NCBI RefSeq assembly: GCF_017163705.1
Contig: NZ_JAFIWB010000005.1
Span: forward strand, 167,474 to 231,473
DNA from: Xanthomonas bonasiae
GTDB taxonomy: Bacteria > Pseudomonadota > Gammaproteobacteria > Xanthomonadales > Xanthomonadaceae
Direction: 5' to 3'
DNA length: 64,000 bases
The notes under the pieces were generated by a model that was not told the DNA's origin, did not search any database, and worked only from the letters and a program-made list of their open reading frames with translations. The position numbers and the translations under genes are program-made. Positions 52,876-61,202 of this stretch are shown one piece after another (position 1 is the first letter of the stretch; each line of letters opens with the position of its first letter).

Positions 52876-53267
52876 CGCACAACTGCACAAAATGCCGCGC
52901 CAGACAGAAGCCCAGATACAAGCCCTAGCCCTGCAAATACCCAGAGTGGCTTGTATAACTGAAAGCTAAGCGCCCAAAGCCCGGTGAGGACACCCGCGCC
53001 CGCCGCGGCAGCACCACCGCACACGTACAGCCAGTTCAGACGACCGTTTTTTTGGAGCAACAGGACGTAGGGCAGGCCAAATAAGAGCGAGACTGGAATA
53101 CTCACCATAAGGCCGAAGGCGTAAACGATGAAGGCAGCTACAAAGACATCGCTCACATTAAAGTTCGTTGGATCAGAAAGAAGACCATACATTAAAAAGC
53201 CGGTGGGCGCGGCGAGTGTGGCTGCCGCGATTCCCATGAGTGTATGTCGTAGCGTGGAAGTGTCCAT
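52830..53267 (-). CDS. Membrane protein of the first cassette
   Basis: A 145-residue protein starting MDTSTLRHTLMGIAAATLAA four bases from attI, so it holds the best-expressed position. Four membrane segments (residues about 8-28, 40-62, 80-100, 108-128). No family recognised. The last 13 residues, NNSFKPNPLRGSA, come from its attC, as in the TonB_C cassette. Confidence 0.75.
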   Translation of the reverse strand: MDTSTLRHTLMGIAAATLAAPTGFLMYGLLSDPTNFNVSDVFVAAFIVYAFGLMVSIPVSLLFGLPYVLLLQKNGRLNWLYVCGGAAAAGAGVLTGLWALSFQLYKPLWVFAGLGLVSGLLSGAAFCAVVRPNNSFKPNPLRGSA

Positions 53268-53270
53268 GCG

Positions 53271-53344
53271 GCCTAACTACTATTGGACCGCCCTAAAAGC
53301 GGTGTTGCACCAAGTATCGACTAACGCCAGAAGTCTGGGAAGAG
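53271..53344 (-). other. attI recombination site
   Basis: Minus-strand GTTAGGC at 53,271-53,277 joins the first cassette to a unique stretch (TACTATTGGACCGCCC, a TAAAAGCGG, then ACTAACG) that precedes the integrase and is not seen at any attC. The same stretch recurs at 61,203-61,276. This is where new cassettes would enter; exact integrase-binding sites cannot be set from the sequence. Confidence 0.85.
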
Positions 53345-53437
53345 GGGAATTCCTACTTCGTAACAATGACTTGCCGGATGGCAACCGACGGTCTTGGCGT
53401 CGATGCTGGTTGCGTTATCCGACGTTTGAGCAGGCGT

Positions 53438-54451
53438 ATGAGTTACACCCGTGACGATGCAGGCGTAACGACGCGCCTGGCGCCCAAGCTGCTGGATCGG
53501 GTCCGTGATCGGCTGCGGTTTCGGCATTACAGCCTGCGCACCGAGCAAGCGTATGTGGGCTGGATACGGCGCTTCATCCTGGCCAACGGCAAGCGGCATC
53601 CGGCGCAGATGGGGCAGGCCGAGGTCGAAGCGTTCCTGACCGATCTGGCGACCCGGGGGCAGGTCTCGGCCGGAACGCAGAATCAGGCGCTGGCCGCGCT
53701 GCTGTTCCTCTATCGCGAAGTTTTGGGCGTGGAGTTGCCCTGGATGGAGAATCTGGTGCGCGCCAAGCGGCCGCGGCGGATTCCGGTGGTGCTCTCGGTC
53801 TAGGAGGTCGCGCGCTTGCTGACGATGCTCGAGGGGTCTTGTCGGCTGATGGCGGGGCTGCTGTACGGCAGCGGGATGCGGTTGCTGGAATGCCTGCGGT
53901 TGCGGATCAAGGATGTGGACATGGTTCGCGGCGAGATCGTGGTGCGCGACGGCAAAGGCGGCAAGGATCGGCGGGTGCCGCTGCCGCGCAGCCTGCGCGG
54001 GGAATTGATGCAGCAACGCGAGCGGGCGCTGCTGCTGCACGCCGCGGATCTCGCCGAGGGGGCGGGAAGGGTGTTCCTGCCACATGCGCTGGCGCGCAAG
54101 TATCCCAATGCCGATGCCGAGCCCGCCTGGCAGTATCTGTTCCCCGCCGCGCGTCGATCGGTGGATCCGCGCAGTGGCCGAGTGGGCCGGCATCACGTGT
54201 CGGAGGAAATGCTGCAGCGCGCAGTGCAGGCGGCACGGCGTCGTGCAGGCATCGCCAAGCCGGCGACCTGCCACACCCTGCGGCATTCGTTTGCCACGCA
54301 CCTGCTGGAAGCCGGCCACGATATCCGCACCGTGCAGGAGCTGCTGGGCCACAAGGATGTGGCCACCACGCAGATCTACACGCATGTGTTGGGGCGCGGG
54401 GCGTCTGCGGTGCGCAGTCCGTTGGATGGGCTGGGCGTTGGCGGCGTGTGA
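53438..54451 (+). pseudogene. intI: Integron integrase, interrupted by an in-frame TAG
   Basis: An integrase-type tyrosine recombinase that cuts attI and folded attC. Start MSYTRDDAGV gives 337 codons, the normal length. Seen: RHYSLRTEQAYVGWIRRFIL at the N-terminus; [18 protein letters not shown] (first Arg); the IntI-specific insert with [39 protein letters not shown] (His, Arg); [16 protein letters not shown] (His, Tyr). A single TAG at 53,801-53,803 falls between PVVLSV and EVARLLTML, without frame change, so translation should stop at residue 121. It converges with ilvD. Confidence 0.93.
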
Positions 54452-54537
54452 CGTGCCGCCAAGAAAAGCAATCCAGCTGTGGACGTTTGTGGTCACGCGT
54501 CGGGACTGAAGTCCCTCCCACAGTGCAATGCCGGGAT

Positions 54538-54573
54538 GCCATGAAGACCGTGGGAACCCACGGTCTTCATGGC
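54538..54573. terminator. Perfect 17-bp inverted repeat between intI and ilvD
   Basis: GCCATGAAGACCGTGGG, a two-base loop AA, then its exact complement CCCACGGTCTTCATGGC, between the convergent 3' ends. It is a plausible bidirectional transcript end, but there is no T-run on either side. A GGGACTGAAGTCCC stem lies just to the left. Confidence 0.55.
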
Positions 54574-54579
54574 AACGCC

Positions 54580-56418
54580 TCAACCGTCCAACATCGCCTT
54601 GTCGCGCACCGCGCCCTTGTCGGCGCTGGTCGCCAACAGCGCATACGCCTTCAGCGCGGTGGTGACCTTGCGCGGGCGCACTTCCACCGGCTTCCAGCCT
54701 TGCGCGTCCTGCGCGGCGCGGCGGGCGGCGAGTTCGGCGTCGTCGACCAGCAGGTTGATGCTGCGGTTGGGGATGTCGATCAGGATCCTGTCGCCGTCGC
54801 GGACCAGGCCGATGGCGCCGCCGGCCGCGGCTTCCGGCGAGGCGTGGCCGATCGACAGGCCGGAGGTGCCGCCGGAGAAGCGGCCGTCGGTGAGCAGGGC
54901 GCATTGCTTGCCCAGGCCCTTGGACTTCAGGTACGAGGTGGGGTAGAGCATCTCCTGCATGCCGGGGCCGCCCTTGGGGCCTTCGTAGCGGATCACCACC
55001 ACGTCGCCGGCCTTCACTTCGTCGGCGAGGATGCCCTTGACCGCCGAATCCTGGCTCTCGAACACCTTGGCGTTGCCTTCGAACACGTGGATCGATTCGT
55101 CCACGCCGGCGGTCTTGACCACGCAGCCGTCGAGCGCGATGTTGCCGTACAGCACCGCCAGCCCGCCTTCCTGCGAGTAGGCATGGGCGACATCGCGGAT
55201 GCAGCCCGCTGCGCGGTCGGCATCCAGCGTCGGCCAGCGCGTGGCCTGGCTGAAAGCGATCTGGGTCGGGATGCCGGCCGGGCCGGCCTTGTAGAACGTA
55301 TGCACGGCGTCGGCGTCGGTCTGGGTGATGTCCCACTGCGCGATGGCGTCGGCGAGGGTGCGGCTGTGCACGGTGGCCTGGTCGGTATGCAGCAGGCCGC
55401 CGCGCGCCAGTTCGCCGAGGATGGCGACGATGCCGCCGGCACGGTGCACGTCCTCGATGTGGTACTTCTGGATGTTCGGCGCGACCTTGCACAGCTGCGG
55501 CACATGCCGCGACAGGCGGTCGATGTCGCGCAGGGTGAACGGCACTTCGCCTTCCTGCGCGGCGGCGAGCAGGTGCAGGATGGTGTTGGTGGAGCCGCCC
55601 ATCGCGATGTCCAGGGTCATCGCGTTCTCGAACGCTTCAAAGGTGGCGATGCCGCGCGGCAGGGCGGTCGGATCTTCGGCGCCGTACCAGCGGTGGCATA
55701 GCTCGACCGCGGTGCGTCCGGCCTTCAGGAACAGCTGCTCGCGGTCGGCATGGGTGGCGACCACGGTGCCGTTGCCGGGCAGGGCCAGGCCCAGCGCTTC
55801 GGTCAGGCAGTTCATCGAGTTGGCGGTGAACATGCCCGAGCACGAGCCGCAGGTGGGGCAGGCGCTGCGCTCGAACGCGGCGACCTTTTCATCGGAGGCG
55901 TTGGGGTCGGCGGCGATCACCATCGCGTCGATCAGGTCCAGGTTGTGGTCGGCGAGCTTGGTTTTGCCCGCTTCCATCGGCCCGCCGGACACGAACACGG
56001 TGGGGATGTTCAGGCGCAGCGCGGCCATCAGCATGCCGGGGGTGATCTTGTCGCAGTTGGAGATGCACACCAGCGCGTCGGCGCAGTGCGCGTTGACCAT
56101 GTATTCCACCGAGTCGGCGATGATCTCGCGGCTGGGCAGCGAATACAGCATGCCGTCGTGGCCCATGGCGATGCCGTCGTCCACGGCGATGGTGTCGAAT
56201 TCCTTGGCCACGCCGCCGACGCGCTCGATCTCGCGCGCGACCAGCTGGCCGAGATCCTTCAGGTGCACGTGGCCGGGCACGAACTGGGTGAAGGAGTTGG
56301 CGATGGCGATGATCGGCTTGTGGAAGTCGGCGTCCTGCATGCCGGTGGCGCGCCACAGCGCGCGTGCGCCGGCCATGTTGCGGCCGTGGGTGGAGGTCTT
56401 GGAGCGATAGTCGGGCAT
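54580..56418 (-). CDS. ilvD: Dihydroxy-acid dehydratase
   Basis: IlvD dehydrates 2,3-dihydroxy-acids to 2-keto acids, the last shared step of isoleucine and valine synthesis, in the cytoplasm, with an Fe-S cluster. 612 residues, normal. Seen: [20 protein letters not shown] and [20 protein letters not shown] with cluster cysteines, [15 protein letters not shown], and GFSGG-type [20 protein letters not shown]. Start [20 protein letters not shown] is the family start. Its place beside intI is the standard Xanthomonas integron locus. Confidence 0.97.
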   Translation of the reverse strand: MPDYRSKTSTHGRNMAGARALWRATGMQDADFHKPIIAIANSFTQFVPGHVHLKDLGQLVAREIERVGGVAKEFDTIAVDDGIAMGHDGMLYSLPSREIIADSVEYMVNAHCADALVCISNCDKITPGMLMAALRLNIPTVFVSGGPMEAGKTKLADHNLDLIDAMVIAADPNASDEKVAAFERSACPTCGSCSGMFTANSMNCLTEALGLALPGNGTVVATHADREQLFLKAGRTAVELCHRWYGAEDPTALPRGIATFEAFENAMTLDIAMGGSTNTILHLLAAAQEGEVPFTLRDIDRLSRHVPQLCKVAPNIQKYHIEDVHRAGGIVAILGELARGGLLHTDQATVHSRTLADAIAQWDITQTDADAVHTFYKAGPAGIPTQIAFSQATRWPTLDADRAAGCIRDVAHAYSQEGGLAVLYGNIALDGCVVKTAGVDESIHVFEGNAKVFESQDSAVKGILADEVKAGDVVVIRYEGPKGGPGMQEMLYPTSYLKSKGLGKQCALLTDGRFSGGTSGLSIGHASPEAAAGGAIGLVRDGDRILIDIPNRSINLLVDDAELAARRAAQDAQGWKPVEVRPRKVTTALKAYALLATSADKGAVRDKAMLDG

Positions 56419-56678
56419 GGGGGCGTCGTACAGTCGGAAGGCGGGCGGAATGCTGGCGGAAGCGGGCGGCCCGGCGAGGGCGGTAAAGGGTTGCATTCGC
56501 AACCTTTTGCGCCGCGCACAGGGCCATTCGCCACGTTATCACGCGGCCTGCGCGGCTGCCCTTGCCGGCGATGAACCGGCGCGATGCGCATGGCGCCCGG
56601 CGGGCGCCGCGGTGCCGGCGATTTCCGTCCCTGGCCGGAACCAGGCATCATCGGGGTCTGTGCTCCGGGAGGGAACCG

Positions 56679-57221
56679 ATGAAGCGATCCAAGAAGGCCG
56701 CGCTGTTGCTGATGGGCAGTGCGCCGCTGCTGTTCACCGCCTGCGCGCCCGAAGCCAAGCGCCAGGAGGGGCTGTACACCTCGGTGGAAGCCTGTGCGGC
56801 GCAGACCCACGACATCACCACCTGCCGCGAGGCGTTCAAGCAGGCGCAGCAACAGTCGGCGGACCAGGGGCCCAAATACGCCAGCCGCGAGCAGTGCGCG
56901 CAGGAGTATTCGGCCGAGCGCTGCGTGGAGCAGCGCGACAGCCAGGGACATTCGTTCATCGGCCCGCTGATGACCGGCTTCTTCCTGTCGCAGATGCTCA
57001 ACGGCAATCGCATGGCCGGCTTCAACGCCGCGCCCGCCTATCAGGACCGGCAGAGCCAGTGGCAGCGGCCCGCGGCCGCCGGGGCCGGCGCGGCCGGCGC
57101 CACCAGCCTGCGCGGCAACCAGACCATGACCCATATCGGCGCCACGCCGGACCGGGCGGTCACGGTGAGCCGCGGCGGTTTCGGCAGCTCCAGCGGCGCG
57201 CGCGGCAGCGTCGGCGGCTGA
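56679..57221 (+). CDS. YgiB-like (DUF1190) lipoprotein
   Basis: A 180-residue protein: signal MKRSKKAALLLMGSAPLLFT followed by AC (lipobox FTAC). Then YTSVEACAAQTHDITTCREA, with regularly spaced Cys and two 'C...F..A/QEYS...C' units, and a Gly/Ser-rich C-terminus with SRGGFGSSSGARGS. This is DUF1190 (YgiB). It lies 40 bases upstream of a YgiC-like gene; the two occur together in many proteobacteria and are implicated in envelope integrity. Confidence 0.9.
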   Translation: MKRSKKAALLLMGSAPLLFTACAPEAKRQEGLYTSVEACAAQTHDITTCREAFKQAQQQSADQGPKYASREQCAQEYSAERCVEQRDSQGHSFIGPLMTGFFLSQMLNGNRMAGFNAAPAYQDRQSQWQRPAAAGAGAAGATSLRGNQTMTHIGATPDRAVTVSRGGFGSSSGARGSVGG

Positions 57222-57261
57222 CCGCCGCACTCTTTAAACCCGCATCCACCAAGGCAAGCAC

Positions 57262-58443
57262 ATGCAACGCATCGCGATCGTCGAACGCGGCGACTGGCGC
57301 GCGCAGGCCGCCGAGTGCGGCTTCCGCTTCCATACCATCGGCGGCGAACGCTACTGGGACGAGCGCGCGTACTACGCGTTCACCCTGCGCCAGATCGAAC
57401 GCGACCTGGAGGATCCCAGCGCCGAGCTGCACCAGATGGCGATGGGGCTGGTGGACGAGATCGTCGCCAGCGAAGAGTTGATGCAGCGCCTGGCGATTCC
57501 GCCGGCGTTCCGCGACTGGATCGCCGAGAGCTGGCGGCGCCGCGATCCGCATCTGTACGGGCGCCTGGACCTGGCCTACGACGGCACCGGCCCGGCCAAG
57601 CTGTATGAACTGAACTACGACACGCCGACCTCGCTGTTCGAGTCGTCGTTCTTCCAGTGGCAGTGGCTGGAAGACCAGCGGGCGCAGGGGCGGCTGGCGC
57701 ACGACGCCGACCAGTTCAATTCGATCCACGAGACGCTGGTGGAGCGCTTCGCCGAACTGGCGGCGCAGTTGCCGCCGCCGCTGTCCTTCGCCGCGGTGCG
57801 CGATTCGGAGGAGGACCAGGGCACGGTCGCGTATCTGCGCGACTGTGCGGCGCAGGCCGGGCTGTTCGGCGAGGCGATCGCGATCGAGGACATCGGCCTG
57901 TCCGAGGACGGGCGCTATACGGATCTGAACGACGTGGTGATCGGCACCTTGTTCAAGCTGTATCCGCTGGAAGACCTGTTCGCCGAGCGCTTCGGCCAGG
58001 CCCTGCCGGGATCGGGCCTGCGCCTGCTGGAGCCGCCGTGGAAGGCGGTGCTGAGCAACAAGGGCATCCTGCCGCTGCTGTGGTCGCGCCATCGCGGCCA
58101 TCCCAACCTGCTGCCGGCCGCGTTCGACGACGGCGCCGCGCTGCCGCCGGGCTGGGTGCGCAAGCCGCTGTATTCGCGCGAGGGCGCCAACATCGCCCTG
58201 CATCTGGCCGACGGGCGCATGCTGGAGAGCGACGGTCCGTACCAGGGGCCGTGCATCGTCCAGCAGGCGCATCCGCTGCCGGCGTTCGATGGTCGCTATC
58301 CGATGGTGGGCAGCTGGATCGTCGGCGATAGCGCGTGCGGCATCGGCATCCGCGAGGACGACGGCCCGATCACCCGCGACAGTGCGCGCTTCGTGCCGCA
58401 TGCGATCGTCGAGGCGGGGCAGGCCGGCGTGCTGTATGCCTGA
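57262..58443 (+). CDS. YgiC-like, glutathionylspermidine-synthase-type ATP-grasp protein
   Basis: A 393-residue ATP-grasp enzyme: QRIAIVERGDWRAQAAECGF at the start, GRLDLAYDGTGPAKLYELNY, DTPTSLFESSFFQWQWLEDQ in the middle (N-terminal half of the nucleotide site), EPPWKAVLSNKGILPLLWSR, and VGSWIVGDSACGIGIREDDG at the end. Glutathionylspermidine synthase amide domain is not present beyond this, so the substrate is unknown. With the YgiB-like lipoprotein just upstream it forms the ygiBC pair. Confidence 0.92.
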   Translation: MQRIAIVERGDWRAQAAECGFRFHTIGGERYWDERAYYAFTLRQIERDLEDPSAELHQMAMGLVDEIVASEELMQRLAIPPAFRDWIAESWRRRDPHLYGRLDLAYDGTGPAKLYELNYDTPTSLFESSFFQWQWLEDQRAQGRLAHDADQFNSIHETLVERFAELAAQLPPPLSFAAVRDSEEDQGTVAYLRDCAAQAGLFGEAIAIEDIGLSEDGRYTDLNDVVIGTLFKLYPLEDLFAERFGQALPGSGLRLLEPPWKAVLSNKGILPLLWSRHRGHPNLLPAAFDDGAALPPGWVRKPLYSREGANIALHLADGRMLESDGPYQGPCIVQQAHPLPAFDGRYPMVGSWIVGDSACGIGIREDDGPITRDSARFVPHAIVEAGQAGVLYA

Positions 58444-58462
58444 GCATGGGCCGTCGCCGGTC

Positions 58463-59098
58463 ATGCCACGGCGGCATCGCAACGACGGGACGCCGTTGGC
58501 GGCCTACGCGGACCGGGTGGCGGTGCGCTGCCATCGCTGCGACGCGCCGGGCTGGGTGCTGGCGCAGTGGCAGCCGTACCGCTGGCAGGCGCGCTTTCGC
58601 TGCGGCCAGTGCAGCGCGGCGCTGGACAGCGGCAACGACGACTGGGTGGGCGCGGTGCGGCTGTCGGGCCGCCGCGCCTGCGGCCATTGCGGCCACCAGT
58701 GGGTCCAGGTCTGTGCGGTCTCGACCGCGGCGGTTGCGCCGCCCGGGAGCTTGCCCGGGCGCTGTGCGCATTGCGGCAAGCAGAGCGCGGTGGCGGTGCA
58801 GCCGCAACGCGTGCGCGACGCGCAGCCCTGCGACCCGCATTTCGGCATGTCCCTGGCGCTGGTCGCACCGACCCGCGCCGGCGTGCTGTGGGCCTACAAC
58901 GCGCGCCATCTGCAGGAGCTGCAGGACTACGTCGCGGCCACGCTGCGTGAGCGGCGCGGTCTGTTCGGGCGCTCGATGGTGGCGCGCTTGCCGGCGTGGA
59001 TGAAGCTGGCGCGGCACCGGCCGCTGATGCTGCGTGCGCTCCAACGCCTGCAGCAGGCCTGCGCGCAGTTGCCGCTGGCGCCCGCTGTCGCGCCGTGA
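58463..59098 (+). CDS. Zinc-ribbon protein of 211 residues
   Basis: Three CxxC pairs: VRCHRCDAPGWVLAQW, FRCGQCSAALDSGNDD and RACGHCGHQWVQVCAV, then CAHCGKQ, so a paired zinc ribbon in the first 110 residues. The C-terminus is alpha/beta with DPHFGMSLALVAPTRAGVLW and LQDYVAATLRERRGLF. Similar to 'TFIIB-type zinc ribbon' unknowns next to ygiBC-like genes. It follows the ATP-grasp gene by 19 bases and is likely co-transcribed. Confidence 0.75.
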   Translation: MPRRHRNDGTPLAAYADRVAVRCHRCDAPGWVLAQWQPYRWQARFRCGQCSAALDSGNDDWVGAVRLSGRRACGHCGHQWVQVCAVSTAAVAPPGSLPGRCAHCGKQSAVAVQPQRVRDAQPCDPHFGMSLALVAPTRAGVLWAYNARHLQELQDYVAATLRERRGLFGRSMVARLPAWMKLARHRPLMLRALQRLQQACAQLPLAPAVAP

Positions 59099-59319
59099 CC
59101 CGGCCCCGATATGGCGGAGTGCCGCCGGATTCGTGGTCGCGCGGACGTAGGCGCGGGGACGGCGCCGCGCGCTTGTCGTCCGCGATGTGGCGTGGGCACG
59201 CTGCACGCCGTTCGCGCTGGCATGCAGCGCACGCGCGGCGCCAAGTTCGCGGTGCCGCATGCGGCGCAGATGCCGCGGGAGTCCAGAGACGAAAGCCGCG
59301 CCGCACTTGCAGCACTACC

Positions 59320-59379
59320 GCCTGACGCCAGAATTATGCCGAGCCGCGAAGCGGCTTCGGCTTGAATGAATTGTTAGGC
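59320..59379 (-). other. attC site
   Basis: GCCTGAC, GCCAGAATTATGCCGAGCCG, CGAAGCGGCTTCGGCTTGAA, GTTAGGC. Left edge of the second remnant. Confidence 0.9.
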
Positions 59380-59856
59380 CTCGGGCTCGTTGTTTGGAAG
59401 TCGCACCATCATTGGCTCAATAAACCAAGATTGCGGTGTGTCGCCGAGCGTCTTGAAAGCCATCCATACTTGCCACTTTGAACTTTCGCTTTTAGACACA
59501 AAGAGTGCATCGATCTGCTTGTCATCCTCGTAGGCAATGCCGCAAAACGCGTCCAATATAGCCTTTGCCATATTGTCTACATCCTTGGATCGATATGCGG
59601 ACTTGGGTAGGGAGATTCCGATGCCAACCAGCAAGCGCCCCTTAAGTGGCCAGCCCTCACTAGCTGACCTGGAGAATATCTCCCTTACTGCCTCCTCGAA
59701 TGCGGGCACGCCTAAAGGAACCGTGGCAACAAGAACACCATCTTGCTTCTTATAGCCGACTCTCTTTGAAGGGATCTCAAGGTCATCTAAGCGTACCAAG
59801 CCTCCGTCATAGTAGTCCGCCACGCGGAATCTGACGGTCTTCTTTTTCTTAGCCAT
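59374..59856 (-). CDS. RusA-like Holliday junction resolvase (cassette gene)
   Basis: A 160-residue protein starting MAKKKKTVRFRVADYYDGGL. RusA features: PLGVPAFEEAVREIFSRSAS... near the middle, and YRSKDVDNMAKAILDAFCGI, AYEDDKQIDALFVSKSE with the metal-binding acidic triad (D-x-DN...D, D). RusA family enzymes cut four-way junctions, mostly encoded by prophages. An extended N-terminus lies in the attC and is rejected. Presence in a cassette is notable since attC recombination itself makes junctions. Confidence 0.85.
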   Translation of the reverse strand: MAKKKKTVRFRVADYYDGGLVRLDDLEIPSKRVGYKKQDGVLVATVPLGVPAFEEAVREIFSRSASEGWPLKGRLLVGIGISLPKSAYRSKDVDNMAKAILDAFCGIAYEDDKQIDALFVSKSESSKWQVWMAFKTLGDTPQSWFIEPMMVRLPNNEPEA

Positions 59857-59868
59857 GCTTGTGGAGAG

Positions 59869-59928
59869 GCCTAACGTTTGAGTCAAGCCGCGCCGCGCAG
59901 TGGCGTCAGCTTGGACGAATTGTTAGGC
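59869..59928 (-). other. attC site
   Basis: GCCTAAC, GTTTGAGTCAAGCCGCGCCG, CGCAGTGGCGTCAGCTTGGA, GTTAGGC. Confidence 0.92.
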
Positions 59929-60255
59929 CTACAAGCCGAGATGCAGGCCGCTGATAACACTGTCCAAGACTTTGGTCTCGAAACCCTGAAGCTTTTGCCA
60001 CTTGACCGAATCCAGATCGGACCACTGACCTCCAGCCGAAAGTCGCTTGCCTGTTGCATAAGAATCCTTCCAGACGGCCTGGCACCCGGGCTCACCAGTA
60101 AGACCTTGACGGTCAACGATGCGAGCCGCAACTGAGCCAACGAACTCTTTGTCCGCACCGAGTGCCAGACCAGTGATCTCACAATAGGTGTAGTCGGGCG
60201 CTGCAAGGGCAGAGAAGGGCGGCAGCAAGAGCGGTGCAATCACTAGAAGTCGCAT
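59929..60255 (-). CDS. Exported cassette protein, 108 residues
   Basis: Signal peptide MRLLVIAPLLLPPFSALAAP, then YTYCEITGLALGADKEFVGS, VAARIVDRQGLTGEPGCQAV and WKDSYATGKRLSAGGQWSDL. Two cysteines probably pair. Not recognised. Start at the signal peptide, after the attC on its right. Confidence 0.7.
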   Translation of the reverse strand: MRLLVIAPLLLPPFSALAAPDYTYCEITGLALGADKEFVGSVAARIVDRQGLTGEPGCQAVWKDSYATGKRLSAGGQWSDLDSVKWQKLQGFETKVLDSVISGLHLGL

Positions 60256-60270
60256 GGATCTCTCCTGTAG

Positions 60271-60330
60271 GCCTAACACCTGAATTAAGCCGCGCCACGA
60301 AGTGGCGTCGGCTTGAATGAATTGTTAGGC
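60271..60330 (-). other. attC site
   Basis: GCCTAAC, ACCTGAATTAAGCCGCGCCA, CGAAGTGGCGTCGGCTTGAA, GTTAGGC. Compensated stem change CGCCACG/CGTGGCG type. Confidence 0.95.
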
Positions 60331-60483
60331 AGTTGCTCTTGCAGTCCCCGTCGCTTCTGCCGCAGACCAAGCATGCCACAACAATAAGTCTGCTGCTTGC
60401 ACACGGCTTGACCCGGACCATGCGTGGCGCTAAATTTGACCAAGGTGCTGAACACACCATCGTAGGCGGAAGCCACTCCCGTT

Positions 60484-60646
60484 AGCCAAGTGGCTTTTTT
60501 GTGCCCCGCCTTTTTCTATGGCCGGGTGGCGCGCAGCTATGCAAGACCCGAAAGGGGAAAACTGCGGGCGGCCCTACGACCGTGTTCAAGCACCCGGCCG
60601 CCTCTCTGAACAGGAGGCGAAATAGAACGAATCGTAGGAGTACACC
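60484..60646 (+). ncRNA. Structured leader of the SymE-like gene, possible antisense-type RNA element
   Basis: The leader has AGCC-AAGT-GGCT followed by six T (60,487-60,504), a 9-bp stem GGCCGGGTG (60,520-60,528) pairing with CACCCGGCC (60,591-60,599), and inside it a CCCGAAAGGGG hairpin. Then AACAGGAGGCGAAATAG and a second AGGAG before the GTG start. The arrangement recalls the c4-type antisense RNA leaders of phages and type I toxin leaders, but this is from memory of shape only. Confidence 0.4.
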
Positions 60647-60868
60647 GTGACTACCAAGAAGACCTCGTCACCGAAGCCTCGCTATCTGACGATTGGCTAC
60701 CAGGTTTACGAAAGCCGACACAAAGATCGGGAATGCCGCTACCGACCACGACAAGTGCCGTTCCTACGGTTGAGTGGCGATTGGCTATCCGCAGCTGGCT
60801 TCACGGTTGGACAAAAGGCGCGAATACAAGTGATCGGCCAAGGCATTGTGATCTTGCCTGAAGGCTGA
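60647..60868 (+). CDS. symE: SymE-like toxin, read against the array
   Basis: A 73-residue protein from GTG at 60,647 with AGGAG six bases upstream. The C-terminal half has the SymE/AbrB-like pattern VPFLRLSGDWLSAAGFTVGQ, KARIQVIGQGIVILPEG; the N-terminus is basic (KKTSSPKPRYLTIGYQVYES). SymE-family proteins are SOS-induced, RNA- or DNA-affecting toxins kept silent by antisense RNA. It is the only clear cassette gene on the plus strand, has its own leader and terminator, and so does not depend on the array promoter. Confidence 0.88.
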   Translation: MTTKKTSSPKPRYLTIGYQVYESRHKDRECRYRPRQVPFLRLSGDWLSAAGFTVGQKARIQVIGQGIVILPEG

Positions 60869-60878
60869 GCTAGATAAG

Positions 60879-60920
60879 CCGCGGGCAAAGACTGTACATA
60901 CCCGCGGCATTTTGCTTTTT
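60879..60920 (+). terminator. Rho-independent terminator of the SymE-like gene
   Basis: CCGCGGG at 60,879-60,885 pairs with CCCGCGG at 60,901-60,907, followed by CATTTTGCTTTTT. It begins 10 bases after the stop codon and ends three bases before the next attC, inside the cassette. Confidence 0.85.
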
Positions 60921-60923
60921 GAT

Positions 60924-60983
60924 GCCTAACGCCTGAATTAAGCCGACCCGCAGAGCGGGTTCGGCTTGAATGAATTGTTAGGC
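60924..60983 (-). other. attC site
   Basis: GCCTAAC, GCCTGAATTAAGCCGACCCG, CAGAGCGGGTTCGGCTTGAA, GTTAGGC. Confidence 0.95.
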
Positions 60984-61175
60984 AGACCTGCCGAATGTAA
61001 CTGTGGACGGCTCTACCTCAACAACTCGGCCGCTATCCATCTCAACAATTGCCGATGATACTTGTATCGGATTGTTCCCCTCGTCGTAGATCACGCGGGT
61101 GCCGTATTGGATAAACATGCCTGTTTGCTTGTCACCGTGTCCAAAATACACGCTACATGGTCTTGGGTCACTCAT
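60978..61175 (-). CDS. Cassette protein, 65 residues, first after the second attI
   Basis: MSDPRPCSVYFGHGDKQTGM, FIQYGTRVIYDEGNNPIQVS, SAIVEMDSGRVVEVEPSTVT. A tiny beta-rich protein; no family. GGAGGTG lies five bases upstream of the ATG. It sits directly by the second attI. Confidence 0.7.
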   Translation of the reverse strand: MSDPRPCSVYFGHGDKQTGMFIQYGTRVIYDEGNNPIQVSSAIVEMDSGRVVEVEPSTVTFGRSA

Positions 61176-61202
61176 CAGCTACACCTCCAAGTTGATCGAT
61201 CT

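Larger units (their letters stand above)
40030..54451 (-). mobile_element. Chromosomal integron cassette array with attI and intI
   Basis: A row of about 25 single-gene cassettes, nearly all read on the minus strand away from an attI at 53,271, with about 26 attC sites or relics between them. The integrase gene is read the other way, next to ilvD, as in other Xanthomonas integrons. attC sites within about 6.5 kb of attI are near perfect; those farther away are increasingly mutated. Cassette genes are mostly lower in GC than the chromosome on both sides, as expected for captured DNA. The integrase has a stop codon, so the array is probably static. Confidence 0.93.

Noticed and set aside
40030..53344. 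CRISPR array
   Set aside because: The regularly occurring about 60-base repeats are attC sites: spacing is variable and genic, repeats are imperfect palindromes with GTTAGGC ends, and no cas genes are present.
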